Positions 36,680-46,401 of a stretch of 64,000 bases of DNA are shown here, in pieces (within the stretch, counting starts at the first letter, position 1; each line of letters opens with the position of its first letter). The translations under genes were made by a program, and so were the position numbers. Source of the DNA: Sphingobacterium thalpophilum (GTDB lineage: Bacteria > Bacteroidota > Bacteroidia > Sphingobacteriales > Sphingobacteriaceae). The notes beneath the pieces are model-generated. The model made no database searches. It saw only the letters and a list, made by a program, of their open reading frames with translations, and was not told where the DNA came from. The stretch lies in contig NZ_LR590484.1 in assembly GCF_901482695.1 (NCBI RefSeq), positions 1,364,001 to 1,428,000 of the forward strand, given 5' to 3'.

Positions 36680-37546
36680 ATGATCATGGATAAACGCAAT
36701 ACTAACATCTGGGCGCCAGTCATTGGGCTGGACGGTTTCCGTAAAGGACAAACGGCTGGCCGCGAGGAACTTCTTTTCAATGAGCTGCATGGGGAAAGGG
36801 TGATCGATAAGCCACATAAACATGATTTTTTTATCCTCAATTTATTCGACAGAGCCTCTGGCACACATACGATTGACTCCATAGACTACCCGATCAAAAA
36901 CCATCAGGTGCATGTGCTGTTCCCCGGTCAGATGCACAAATGGCATATTTACGATGGCACCATTGGCTATCAGCTGATGATTGACCGGGCATTCTTCGAG
37001 CACTTTGCGCCCTTTTTCCGTTTTTCCTTTACCAACTACCAAAATCATCCGGTAATTGACTTGACGACCGAAGCTTTCGAACAGCTGCATTACGAATTTG
37101 AGTCCGTAAAAAAAGAGCTGGAACGCGAACATTCACTTATTCCGCTAATCACGGCGCGCGCCGGAGTGATCGCCGCCATCGTCAGCCGGGAGGCCGAACA
37201 TGTTTTTACCGAATTCAAAGTGTATCAGAACGTGCCACGGCTGGCCCGGTTTAATATGCTGATTGATGAATTCTTTAGGGAACAGAAGATGGTCGCCTTT
37301 TATGCCGAAAAACTGCATATCTCGCCCAACTACCTGAATATCCTCTGCAAAAGACACCTCAGGATATCAGCCACACAGCTGATTCACCAGCGTATCTGTG
37401 TGGAAGCCAAACGCCTTCTGCAAAGCACAGAGTCCTCCATCAAGGAAATTACCTATTCGCTGGGTTTTGCAGATCAGGCCTACTTCTCCAATTTTTTTAA
37501 GCAGCAGACAGGTATGAGTCCCAGCGATTTTAGAGAGAAGAGATAA
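36680..37546 (+). CDS. AraC-family transcriptional regulator
   Basis: An N-terminal cupin-like sensing domain (HKHDFFILNLFDRASG) and a C-terminal AraC double HTH (MVAFYAEKLHISPNYLNIL; SIKEITYSLGFADQAYFSNFFKQQTGMSPSDFR). Start at 36680 or 36686 is preferred; the in-frame Met at 36626 lies in non-conserved sequence. The downstream amidohydrolase gene, same strand, may be its target. Confidence 0.9.
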   Translation: MIMDKRNTNIWAPVIGLDGFRKGQTAGREELLFNELHGERVIDKPHKHDFFILNLFDRASGTHTIDSIDYPIKNHQVHVLFPGQMHKWHIYDGTIGYQLMIDRAFFEHFAPFFRFSFTNYQNHPVIDLTTEAFEQLHYEFESVKKELEREHSLIPLITARAGVIAAIVSREAEHVFTEFKVYQNVPRLARFNMLIDEFFREQKMVAFYAEKLHISPNYLNILCKRHLRISATQLIHQRICVEAKRLLQSTESSIKEITYSLGFADQAYFSNFFKQQTGMSPSDFREKR

Positions 37547-37598
37547 ATCACACAAGAAATGGCAGAAATTGCCCAGCAAATAGCGGCATTCGGTTATC

Positions 37599-37606
37599 TA
37601 TCTTTG
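37599..37606 (+). promoter_or_regulatory. -7 box for the amidohydrolase gene
   Basis: TATCTTTG, an exact TAnnTTTG match about 60 bases before the start. No TTG lies at the usual -33 distance, so an activator such as the neighbouring AraC protein may be needed. Confidence 0.45.
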
Positions 37607-37666
37607 TATTGAGCTGGCACACATGATGAATCAGCTGCAGCAGGTGATGACACAAACAGAAATCAG

Positions 37667-39016
37667 ATGAAACCAATAGCCTTGACACGCAAAGAATTTA
37701 TACGCAATACCGCCTTGACATTGGCGGGCAGCACGTTTATATCAAGTACGTTATTCGCAGATGAACAGCAAGAATCTTCCCTTTCATCGAATCAGACCGG
37801 ACAATTAAGCACGACCGCTTACACCCTTAAAAACGTACTGCTGGAAACGGGCTTCGATTATGATGCAGGAGGCCATGTCCTTGCTACCAAGACCGCACTC
37901 TTCTCCGTACGCATCGAATCCGGTAAGATCAAAAGCATCGGTCCCAACAGCAACGATCCGAATGCCGTTGACGCCAGGGGCATGCTGATGCTGCCCTCGT
38001 TTAGGGATATGCACATCCATTTGGATAAAACATTTTATGGTGACAAGTGGCAGGCGGTACGGCGCGGGGCCGGCGGTGTCAAGGGCATGATTGCTCTCGA
38101 ACAGCAGTTGCTGCCCGAACTCTTGAAAAACTCAACCTTTAAAGCCGAAAAACTCATTGAGCTGCTGCAGTCCAATGGCACCGGCTTTGCGCGCAGCCAT
38201 GTCAATATTGAGCCGACCTCCAAACTGGACTCCCTGCATCACCTGCAGCTTGCACTGGACCACAAGAAAGATAGTTTCGGAGCCGAACTTGTCGCCTTTC
38301 CGCAGCATGGTGTTTATTATACCGATACGGTGCCCTATCTTAAAGAAGCCGCAAAGACCAATATCGATTATATCGGCGGTGTAGATCCCTTCACCATTGA
38401 CGGCGCTATCGAGAAGACCATGGATTTCACGGTGCAGCTGGCGCTTGATCACGATAAAGGGATTGATATTCATCTGCACGAATCGGGCGAGTCTGGATTA
38501 AAGACCGTGGAATATCTGATCCAGAAAGTGGATGAAAATCCAGCACTCAAGGGCAAGACCTTTTTGAGCCATTGTTTTGTCCTCGCTAAGCTCGACAAAG
38601 CCAGGCAGCAGGAAATCGCCGAAAAGCTGGGTGCGGCACAGATCGGCATTGTTTCCACCATTCCATTTGCCGGCCTGATCATGCCTATTCCGACCTTGCT
38701 GGAAAACAAAGTTACCGTGATGACCGGCAACGACAGCATTGTCGACCATTGGAACACCTTCGGTACCGGCAGCGTGCTGCAAAAAGCTAATTTGGCGGCC
38801 CAGGTATATGGACAGGTCACTGAGTATGGCCTTTCGCGCATGCTCAAACTAGCTACCGCCGGCCCCATCCCACTGGATGATAAAGGCAGACAACAATGGC
38901 CAAAGGCCGGTGACGAGGCCAACGTGGTGCTGATCGACGCGAGCTGTTCAGCCGAGGCGGTCTCCCGCATTTCACCCGTCAAATCGCTTATCCATCAAGG
39001 CAATATAGTCTTTTAA
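37667..39016 (+). CDS. Exported cytosine-deaminase-like amidohydrolase
   Basis: Metal-dependent amidohydrolase of the cytosine deaminase group. Visible ligands: MHIHLD (His116, His118), a His in HLHESGE, a His in LSHCFVL and an Asp in TGNDSIVDHWNTFGTG, which matches the CodA-style late Asp region. An N-terminal stretch TRKEFIRNTALTLAGSTFIS looks like a signal sequence (Tat-like but without twin Arg), which is unusual for CodA relatives. Substrate unknown; deamination or ring opening of a heterocycle is inferred. Confidence 0.83.
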   Translation: MKPIALTRKEFIRNTALTLAGSTFISSTLFADEQQESSLSSNQTGQLSTTAYTLKNVLLETGFDYDAGGHVLATKTALFSVRIESGKIKSIGPNSNDPNAVDARGMLMLPSFRDMHIHLDKTFYGDKWQAVRRGAGGVKGMIALEQQLLPELLKNSTFKAEKLIELLQSNGTGFARSHVNIEPTSKLDSLHHLQLALDHKKDSFGAELVAFPQHGVYYTDTVPYLKEAAKTNIDYIGGVDPFTIDGAIEKTMDFTVQLALDHDKGIDIHLHESGESGLKTVEYLIQKVDENPALKGKTFLSHCFVLAKLDKARQQEIAEKLGAAQIGIVSTIPFAGLIMPIPTLLENKVTVMTGNDSIVDHWNTFGTGSVLQKANLAAQVYGQVTEYGLSRMLKLATAGPIPLDDKGRQQWPKAGDEANVVLIDASCSAEAVSRISPVKSLIHQGNIVF

Positions 39017-39154
39017 GTGCTGCCAGCACAAACCGCAGCACGTCATTTGGAGATCACAGCGTCGTTGCAACGTGTACATCAGGATCGGCGGGAGCTGCGC
39101 TGTGAATACGGCTGTTGCAGTGGCAAATTCTGGCGTAGAGCTACAAAAAGTTAG

Positions 39155-40204
39155 CTAGGCCCCGCGACTAGGGAGCTTAAAAAGTTTCAGCAATCGAGGT
39201 TCAATGCATTCGGACAGTAGATATGCCACAGCCAGCATCAGCAAGGTCACCGATGTAACAAGCATATATTTATTCAGGTATGGATGTAGGTGATTAAACA
39301 GAATAAAGCCGATATGCTGGTGAATCAAATATAAAGGATAGGTCAGCATACCAACTTTGACCCATTTGGCTGAATTGAGTCCCTCTAGCCGATTACAGGA
39401 AACGAGCAGCATCAACGCATAAAAGAGCACCAGGGTACTGCCAATGATATAGGGCGAAAAGTCGCTGTGGAAGGTTCGTTCCAGCCAGTGGATCCGGCCT
39501 ACCGCACCGTCAATGGAAAGGTAAAGGCAATAGAGCAGCAGGAATACATGTTTCAGCTTCAGACCCTGCAATCGGATCTGGCAAAAGATGATCCCTGCTA
39601 TAAAATACGCGCTCCAGTCTAGGATAAAAAATTCATGTAGCGCATCATAAACTAGCGAAGGACCGACAAACAGATGCAGGCTTGACAGCAGCAGCCATCC
39701 GTAGACCAGATAATCCAGGCTGATTTTCCTGAACCGGTTAATAATCAATAATATGGCAATAATCAGGTAAAATTTCAGCTCAACATAGAGTGACCAATAG
39801 GCACCATCAATATCCCCTACGCCAAATAACTTCTGTGCCATTGTCAAATTGGCCAGCAATTGCGAGAAGGTAACCTGATATCGCGGAGCTCCCCAAAAGT
39901 AAGTCACCCCACATGTCAGCAACAGGCAGAGCCAATACATGGGGTAAAGGCGCCTGAAGCGTGAATAGCAAAATTTGGATAGGGAAAGATGTTTGATCGA
40001 AAAAGCGATCACAAAACCGCTGATCATAAAAAACAGATCCACCCCCAGGTAATTATACTTAAAATACTCGCCGACCCCATCAAAGCGCAGTAAAGACATG
40101 TTGCCGGCTTTATAGCCCCGATAAAGATAATGATAGAGCAGCACAGCGGATGCCGCTATAAAGCGAAACAGGTCAATTTGATAGATTCTTTTCGATGCTG
40201 TCAT
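39155..40204 (-). CDS. Acyltransferase 3 family membrane protein
   Basis: Integral membrane O-acyltransferase (acyltransferase 3, OafA-like) with about 10 hydrophobic segments. The N-terminal motif YQIDLFRFIAASAVLLYHY with its catalytic His and a Phe-Phe-x-Ile-Ser-Gly-Phe box (LFFMISGFVIAFS) are typical. Start at 40204 (MTASKR) puts the first helix near the N terminus; an upstream Met at 40252 is less likely. It follows the rhamnose genes and could acetylate the surface glycan made with them. Confidence 0.88.
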   Translation of the reverse strand: MTASKRIYQIDLFRFIAASAVLLYHYLYRGYKAGNMSLLRFDGVGEYFKYNYLGVDLFFMISGFVIAFSIKHLSLSKFCYSRFRRLYPMYWLCLLLTCGVTYFWGAPRYQVTFSQLLANLTMAQKLFGVGDIDGAYWSLYVELKFYLIIAILLIINRFRKISLDYLVYGWLLLSSLHLFVGPSLVYDALHEFFILDWSAYFIAGIIFCQIRLQGLKLKHVFLLLYCLYLSIDGAVGRIHWLERTFHSDFSPYIIGSTLVLFYALMLLVSCNRLEGLNSAKWVKVGMLTYPLYLIHQHIGFILFNHLHPYLNKYMLVTSVTLLMLAVAYLLSECIEPRLLKLFKLPSRGA

Positions 40205-40331
40205 ATAGAGTATTGAGCGCAAAGATAGCGGATTGGGACTGTCTTGCAGCAATTGTACATAGAAGGCTTACAATGGTATTTTTATACGATAAAACAAAAT
40301 TCTACTTGTAAGATGATACTGGCTGAAACGA

Positions 40332-41192
40332 TTATAAAGTAATCCGTTTTAAGTATTCGCCATAGCCTGATTTGCACAAAGGCTCAGCGATTTTCAATAA
40401 TTGGGGCCGGTCAATATATCCCATGCGGTACGCTACTTCTTCGATAGCACCGATCTTCATCCCCTGCCGTTCTTCAATGACCTGCACAAACTGGCCGGCC
40501 TGCATCAACGACTGTATTGTTCCGGTATCCAGCCAGGCTGTACCCCGATCGAATATACCTACTTGTAGTTTTCCCCGACGCAAATACTCGCTATTGACGT
40601 CAGTGATCTCCAGCTCCCCGCGCGCCGACGGTCGGATGTTTCTAGCAATGGATACCACTTCATTATCATAAAAATAGATTCCCGGAACGGCATAGTTTGA
40701 TTTAGGCTGGGCCGGCTTTTCTTCGATGGAAATCACTTTTTTGCTGGAATCAAATTCGACCACCCCATAGCGTTCGGGATCATGTACTGGATACGCAAAC
40801 ACAATACCACCATCCGGATCTGCGCTCGACTGCAGGAGCTTTGACAGCCCTGATCCGTAAAAGATATTGTCCCCAAGGATCAGCGCCACCTTATCGTTGC
40901 CGATGAAGTCTGCTCCCAAAATAAAGGCCTGTGCCAGTCCATCTGGACTAGGCTGTTCTTTATATTCAAAACGGCAACCCAGCTGAGACCCGTCCCCGAG
41001 CAGTTTTTGAAAATTGGGCAAATCCTGCGGTGTGGAGATGATCAAAATCTCACGGATACCCGCAAGCATCAAGGTAGATAATGGATAATAGATCATCGGT
41101 TTATCATAGACCGGCATCAGCTGCTTGCTCACAGCCAATGTTAAGGGATGTAAGCGGGTTCCTGACCCGCCCGCTAATATAATTCCTTTCAT
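40332..41192 (-). CDS. rfbA: Glucose-1-phosphate thymidylyltransferase
   Basis: First enzyme of dTDP-L-rhamnose synthesis: glucose 1-phosphate + dTTP to dTDP-glucose. The nucleotidyl-transferase loop [11 protein letters not shown] (residues 8-18), [20 protein letters not shown] and the downstream [16 protein letters not shown] box are intact; 286 residues is the usual length. It is the last of four rhamnose genes in the transcript. Confidence 0.96.
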   Translation of the reverse strand: MKGIILAGGSGTRLHPLTLAVSKQLMPVYDKPMIYYPLSTLMLAGIREILIISTPQDLPNFQKLLGDGSQLGCRFEYKEQPSPDGLAQAFILGADFIGNDKVALILGDNIFYGSGLSKLLQSSADPDGGIVFAYPVHDPERYGVVEFDSSKKVISIEEKPAQPKSNYAVPGIYFYDNEVVSIARNIRPSARGELEITDVNSEYLRRGKLQVGIFDRGTAWLDTGTIQSLMQAGQFVQVIEERQGMKIGAIEEVAYRMGYIDRPQLLKIAEPLCKSGYGEYLKRITL

Positions 41193-41238
41193 TTTTATGA
41201 TGGGATTTAGAGAGTTCCTAACACTTCTTGATATAGCT

Positions 41239-42081
41239 TCATTCGTCCAGCATACGCATCAAGCTCGACTTCCAATCCGGCACCTCCACAGCATAGGCTG
41301 CCTTTATCTTGGCTTTGTCCAAAAGAGAATACTGTGGACGTTTTGCCGGAGTCGGATAAGCGGTGGTCGGAATGGGTGTGACCTTACAGTCAAACGAACG
41401 GATATCCCTTATAGCTACAGCGAAGTCATACCAGGAAATTTCACCTTCGTTGCTGTAATGGTATATCCCAGCCTGCCAGTTTGGCGAATCCGCAATTTTC
41501 AAAATTGCCTTTGCCAGATCAGCAGCATACGTAGGGCTTCCGATCTGGTCATTGATCACCCGCACCTCATCCCGTTCTGCCATCAGCCGGCACATAGTCT
41601 TGACGAAGTTTTTACCAAAGGATGAATAGACCCATGAAGTGCGGATAATAATTGCCTCTGCACACCACTTTTGGATGGCCTTTTCGCCCGCCAGCTTAGT
41701 CTGCCCATAGACATTTACAGGACCAGTCGGCGCATCCTCCTTCAAAGGCACCGCTGAGTTGCCATCAAAAACATAATCTGTAGAGACCGCGATCAGTTTA
41801 GCCCCATGGAGCCGGCAATACTGGGCAATTTCTTCACAGGCGAGATGATTGACCAGATTGGCCAGACCGGGCTCGTCCTCAGCCTGATCGACCGCTGTGT
41901 AAGCGCCGGCATGAATAATGAGATCTGGCTGATACATGCCTAAAATATCCTGAATCAATTCGGTCTGATCCAGCGGCAACTGTTTACGGTCCAAAAAATA
42001 GCACTCTTTTTCGCTGCCTGGCAACAGCTCCCGCAATTCAGACCCCAACTGTCCGGAGGCCCCTGTAATGACGATCTTCAT
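41239..42081 (-). CDS. rfbD: dTDP-4-dehydrorhamnose reductase
   Basis: Last step of dTDP-L-rhamnose synthesis. It is an NAD(P)-binding short-chain fold with [10 protein letters not shown] (residues 7-16), STDYVFDG and the catalytic YGQTKLAGE. Length 280 residues is usual. It lies between rfbC and rfbA. Confidence 0.96.
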   Translation of the reverse strand: MKIVITGASGQLGSELRELLPGSEKECYFLDRKQLPLDQTELIQDILGMYQPDLIIHAGAYTAVDQAEDEPGLANLVNHLACEEIAQYCRLHGAKLIAVSTDYVFDGNSAVPLKEDAPTGPVNVYGQTKLAGEKAIQKWCAEAIIIRTSWVYSSFGKNFVKTMCRLMAERDEVRVINDQIGSPTYAADLAKAILKIADSPNWQAGIYHYSNEGEISWYDFAVAIRDIRSFDCKVTPIPTTAYPTPAKRPQYSLLDKAKIKAAYAVEVPDWKSSLMRMLDE

Positions 42082-42204
42082 CTATCTATATTTTTTTGTT
42101 CTCTCAGTATACAAAGCTGTTTTTGCACAAACGACATGCCGCAAATGATATAAGTTATACCCGTCATATAGCATGGCACGAAGGTGACAAAAGCGTTAAA
42201 GACA

Positions 42205-42762
42205 TTAAGCCTGCAATTTATCACATAGTTCAGCAAAGCGCTGTGCTTCTCTGTCCTTTTGCGAAAGGATCATCTCTTCGGGCATCAGCTGCCAGTCAAT
42301 GGCCAATTGCGGGTCCAAGGGATCTATACCGTCTTCCGACTCCCTATTGTAAGCGTTGTCACATTTATAGAAAAATACAGCTTGCTCGGAGAGGACCGAA
42401 AAACCATGTAAGAATCCACGTGGAACGAAAAGCTGTTTTCTATTTTCGGCAGAGAGCTCTACTGCGACATGCGCTCCGAAAGTTGCTGACCCCGAGCGGA
42501 CGTCTACCACCACATCCAGCACTCGCCCTTCTAATACGCGCACCAGTTTAGCCTGTGCATGCTCACCGGTCTGCATATGTAATCCGCGAACGACACCATA
42601 TTGCGATTTAGACTGATTATCCTGCACAAATCGCGGTGTATATCCCAAAATGGGTGTCAGTTTATTTTCATTGTAGGATTCAAAAAAATAGCCTCTCTCA
42701 TCCTCAAATACCGTCGGCTCCAGGATAAAGCAGCCCATGAGTTTAGTTTCTGTATACTTCAT
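42205..42762 (-). CDS. rfbC: dTDP-4-dehydrorhamnose 3,5-epimerase
   Basis: Cupin-fold epimerase of the rhamnose pathway. DERGYFFESYN, the catalytic His in VRGLHMQ and the VPRGFLHGFSVLSE box are present; 185 residues is normal. It starts 2 bases after rfbB ends, so the two are translationally linked. Confidence 0.96.
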   Translation of the reverse strand: MKYTETKLMGCFILEPTVFEDERGYFFESYNENKLTPILGYTPRFVQDNQSKSQYGVVRGLHMQTGEHAQAKLVRVLEGRVLDVVVDVRSGSATFGAHVAVELSAENRKQLFVPRGFLHGFSVLSEQAVFFYKCDNAYNRESEDGIDPLDPQLAIDWQLMPEEMILSQKDREAQRFAELCDKLQA

Positions 42763-42764
42763 AG

Positions 42765-43820
42765 CTATGCGCCGTTGTACTGCCTGTTATAATAGTTCTC
42801 ATAATCTCCCGACGTCACATGGTCCAACCATTCCTGATTGGATAAAAACCAGTCGATGGTCAGAGACAGTCCTTCTTCAAATGTCACCGAGGGTTTCCAG
42901 CCCAATTCCTGATTAATTTTGGTGGCGTCTATCGCATAACGCAGATCATGTCCGGGACGATCTTTCACAAAGGTAATCAGTGCGGCCGAGGTACCTTCCG
43001 CATGACCAAGTTTGATGTCCATCTGTCGGCACAACTCCTTGATCAGATCAATATTTTGCCATTCGTTAAACCCGCCGATATTGTACGAATCTCCATTTTT
43101 GCCGTCATGAAACACCAGATCTATTGCTTTGGCATGGTCAATCACAAAAAGCCAGTCGCGCGTATATTTACCATCACCGTAGACGGGTAGAGGTTTATTA
43201 TTTAATATATTATGGATACAGAGTGGGATTAGCTTTTCCGGAAAATGATTCGGCCCGTAATTGTTTGAGCAATTGGTCAGGACAATTGGTAATCCATACG
43301 TGTCGTGGTATGCGCGCACAAAATGGTCCGAACTTGCTTTGGAAGCAGAATAAGGTGAATGCGGATCATATTTGGTATCCTCTGTAAAAAAGCCTGTGTC
43401 GCCCAGCGCTCCGAAAACCTCATCCGTGGAGACATGGTGAAAACGCTTCCCTTCAAAATTATCTTTCCACAGCTCCCGTGCGGCGTTCAACAAATTTACA
43501 GTACCGATAACATTGGTCATCACAAAAGCATTCGGGTCAGTTATTGAGCGGTCTACGTGCGACTCAGCAGCCAGGTGGATTACGCCATCCGGCTTATATT
43601 GATCAAAAACAGCTCGAACAGCCGGCTGATCGGTAATATCAGCTTTCACAAAAATATAGTTAGCATAGCCTTCGATGTCTTTCAGATTTTCCAGATTGCC
43701 CGCATAAGTCAGGGCGTCCAGGTTGATAATCTGATAATGGGGGTATTTAAGGACAAATTCGCGCACGACGTGCGAACCAATAAATCCTGCTCCACCTGTA
43801 ATTAATATTTTTTTACTCAT
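42765..43820 (-). CDS. rfbB: dTDP-glucose 4,6-dehydratase
   Basis: Second enzyme of the rhamnose pathway and first gene of the set. Rossmann motif GGAGFIGSHVV (residues 8-18), the STDEVFG box and the catalytic YSASKASSDH are all present. Length 351. A terminator 130 bases upstream separates it from the CapD-like gene, so it should have its own promoter. Confidence 0.97.
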   Translation of the reverse strand: MSKKILITGGAGFIGSHVVREFVLKYPHYQIINLDALTYAGNLENLKDIEGYANYIFVKADITDQPAVRAVFDQYKPDGVIHLAAESHVDRSITDPNAFVMTNVIGTVNLLNAARELWKDNFEGKRFHHVSTDEVFGALGDTGFFTEDTKYDPHSPYSASKASSDHFVRAYHDTYGLPIVLTNCSNNYGPNHFPEKLIPLCIHNILNNKPLPVYGDGKYTRDWLFVIDHAKAIDLVFHDGKNGDSYNIGGFNEWQNIDLIKELCRQMDIKLGHAEGTSAALITFVKDRPGHDLRYAIDATKINQELGWKPSVTFEEGLSLTIDWFLSNQEWLDHVTSGDYENYYNRQYNGA

Positions 43821-43954
43821 ATGATTCGGTTATCGGCCAGTTCTATCCTGAACTGGTCTCCGGAAGTTACTGTAAAATTAAATTCCACGTTAAAATTAGC
43901 TTGATTTTTATTAATTGACAAGTTTTATCCGCCACAGTCACCCTACAAACGCAA

Positions 43955-43976
43955 AAAGTCCTAGGATTAGGACTTT
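43955..43976 (-). terminator. Terminator between the CapD-like gene and rfbB
   Basis: A 9-base stem AAAGTCCTA/TAGGACTTT with a 4-base loop. On the minus strand it runs into TTTTTG. It lies 50 bases past the stop codon of the CapD-like gene. Confidence 0.75.
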
Positions 43977-44028
43977 GTTATTTATACAGGAATCTATTTT
44001 CTGCCCTGTCTCCTTGTCATGGATGCTT

Positions 44029-46005
44029 TTATGCTTTTTTGGACAACGTATAGACAGGCACCTCTTCGACCAGCTCCTGCTCAGCTAAACCATCCAGCAC
44101 CTCGTATTCAGAGTTCTGGGATTTAAATTCTGGGACAATCTGCTTCATGCCGGCCACTAGCTTCATAAAATCCGGCAACTGCTGATCAGCGTCAACAATC
44201 TGCTGGCAGAGTGCGTTGATGCGTTCGGCTTTCAACGGCAATTCATCATGATTTACCTTGGCAATCATAATTTTAGGGTGATGCGTTTTGACCGTGTTCT
44301 CATTGTTGGCCAATAGCTCCTCATATATTTTCTCTCCGGGCCGCAGACCAACGATCTTAATATCGATATCTTCGGGATAACGGTAGCCTTTGAGCTTGAT
44401 CATTCGCTTGGCCAAATCCATGATTTTGACAGACTTGCCCATATCAAAGACAAAAATTTCTCCACCTTTGCCCATGACACCCGCTTCCTGTACCAGCTGG
44501 CAGGCTTCGGGTATCGTCATGAAGAAACGCGTGATCTCCGGATGCGTCAAAGTTAGCGGGCCGCCGTTTTCCATTTGTTTTTCAAAGAGCGGGATGACCG
44601 AACCATTTGAACCCAATACGTTTCCAAAACGGGTAATGATAAAGCTGGTGCTGGACTTGCCAGTGCAGCTGCTGACATAGATTTCGGCCATACGTTTAGT
44701 GGCCCCCATAACATTGGTCGGATTGACAGCCTTATCTGTAGAGACCATCACCATCTTCTTGGCACCGTATTTCATACAGAGATCGGCGACAATCTTGCTA
44801 CCCAGCACATTGGTCTGAATAGATTCATACGGATTTGCCTCCATCAGCGGCACGTGTTTGTACGCCGCCGCATGAAACACCAGATCCGGTTTATATTGTG
44901 CAAAGATATTCTGCATAAACGCATAATTACGCACATCCGCGACGATGCAATGCAGATGCTCTGGCTGTGTCGCCTTGATGGATTGCTGTATATCATATAA
45001 GGCGGATTCAGCCTGATCCAGGAGGATCAGTTTTTTATAGTGCCGCCTTGCAATCTGCCGGGCCAGTTCCGAACCGATAGAACCTGCTGCTCCAGTCACT
45101 AAGATTACCTTGCCTTGCATTTCTTGCTCAATCTCAGGATGGTCCAGTTTAATAGGTTTGCGGCCAAGTAAGTCTTCAATTTTCAGTGGCCGGATTTCGC
45201 GCTTGGCGCCTGAGTTGAGCAATATACGTGCCGGCGGCATAATCTTGAGTTCGAGCCCAAGGTTCTGAAACCAGTCCGATACATATTCTAAACGCTCAGG
45301 ATCATTATTCTCAACGGCAATAATCACCTGCGTGATATGATGTTTGTCAGTATATTCTTTGGTGATTTCAGTAATATCTTTGATTTTGAGGCCAGCCAGC
45401 CTTTTGCCAATGCGCGAAATTTTGTCCTCGACAAAGGCTACGACCTGATATTTTATCCGAGGGTCCTCTTTTAATAAAGAGAAAGAGACCAGTCCCGGCC
45501 GCGAGGCCCCAAAGATGAGGACATTCTCCACTTTTCTGGCAGGTAGGAATAAATATTCATAAATCGTTCGGTATACTACACGCGCTCCCACCATCATGAC
45601 GAGTAGAATACAGGCCTGCATTGTCAAAACACCGTAAGAAAGACGTAAATAGTCTCCAGCCAGCGTCCCTTTATGAAATACGGCTTTAATGCCAAAAGTA
45701 AGCAACATCAAAACCAGATAAGCAGCTGCTATTGTCTTGAATATCTTGATCGTGTCCCGAATGCCCGTTTGGCGTACAATCCCTCTGAAGGTATTATAGC
45801 ACAAAAATAGCACAAAATATACCGGTAATACGAGCACCAGCTTTTTAAGCATAAGCTCAGCGTCAAATACACCCTTGAAATTATTAACAACGTAATTTGA
45901 AAACACATAACTGGCAAAGACGAACCACATATCGATCAACAAAATGACCCACCGCGGATTATCCTTGCGCAAACGTTTTCTCAAATCCCATAGAGATCCC
46001 ATCAT
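44029..46005 (-). CDS. CapD/FlaA1-type nucleoside-diphosphate-sugar dehydratase, membrane bound
   Basis: Inner-membrane UDP-sugar 4,6-dehydratase/epimerase of the WbpM/CapD type, which makes precursors for surface polysaccharide. Four transmembrane segments occupy residues about 20-130, followed by a CoA-binding-like domain (NVLIFGASRPGLVS) and a catalytic short-chain domain with VTGAAGSIGSELARQI and STDKAVNPTNVMGATKR. In the last motif the usual Tyr is Met, as in other long CapD proteins. Length 658 fits the family. It is divergent from the phosphatase gene at 46402. Confidence 0.93.
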   Translation of the reverse strand: MMGSLWDLRKRLRKDNPRWVILLIDMWFVFASYVFSNYVVNNFKGVFDAELMLKKLVLVLPVYFVLFLCYNTFRGIVRQTGIRDTIKIFKTIAAAYLVLMLLTFGIKAVFHKGTLAGDYLRLSYGVLTMQACILLVMMVGARVVYRTIYEYLFLPARKVENVLIFGASRPGLVSFSLLKEDPRIKYQVVAFVEDKISRIGKRLAGLKIKDITEITKEYTDKHHITQVIIAVENNDPERLEYVSDWFQNLGLELKIMPPARILLNSGAKREIRPLKIEDLLGRKPIKLDHPEIEQEMQGKVILVTGAAGSIGSELARQIARRHYKKLILLDQAESALYDIQQSIKATQPEHLHCIVADVRNYAFMQNIFAQYKPDLVFHAAAYKHVPLMEANPYESIQTNVLGSKIVADLCMKYGAKKMVMVSTDKAVNPTNVMGATKRMAEIYVSSCTGKSSTSFIITRFGNVLGSNGSVIPLFEKQMENGGPLTLTHPEITRFFMTIPEACQLVQEAGVMGKGGEIFVFDMGKSVKIMDLAKRMIKLKGYRYPEDIDIKIVGLRPGEKIYEELLANNENTVKTHHPKIMIAKVNHDELPLKAERINALCQQIVDADQQLPDFMKLVAGMKQIVPEFKSQNSEYEVLDGLAEQELVEEVPVYTLSKKA

Positions 46006-46401
46006 AGCTTTTTCTTCCTTTTAGTTTATGTTCTTATCAACAGTAGATACTGCAACGAATTAAATATTCCGCACAGCGCATATGGCTCTTTCCAATTTCA
46101 GAATAAGAACGCCAAGATAATCAAATTTTAATAATCAATCTACAAAATCATTAAAAAAATAACACCCTACTGTCCATATACAGCATCCACCTATTTCCAG
46201 GAGGAACAAGCAAGTATTATACCGAAACTGTTACAAACGGAAGCAAAATAAAAAAACTAAGCTAAACATGTTTCCAAATTTATTCCGATTCGACAAAAAT
46301 ATCGCTTATTCTAAACTGCCCTTCTTAAAAACACTACATTTGGCATATTGTTTGCAAACATATTGAAAGACAAGGAATACCATAAACTTGAATTATATAT
46401 T
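46006..46401. other. Divergent promoter region, no gene
   Basis: AT-rich spacer between the CapD-like gene and the phosphatase gene. It contains a TACATTTG box and a 12-base palindrome near the plus-strand gene (listed separately) and TAAATTTG/TATTTTTG matches on the minus strand at 46282-46275 and 46301-46294 without a good -33 partner. Confidence 0.5.
46335..46360 (+). promoter_or_regulatory. -7 box followed by a 12-bp palindrome
   Basis: TACATTTG (46335-46342) fits the -7 consensus; TGTTTGCAAACA (46349-46360) is a perfect palindrome exactly where transcription would start. Leader about 50 bases to the 46402 start. Confidence 0.4.

Noticed and set aside
38470..38982. 170-codon open frame opposite the amidohydrolase
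   Set aside because: Antisense to catalytic motifs of a clear enzyme.
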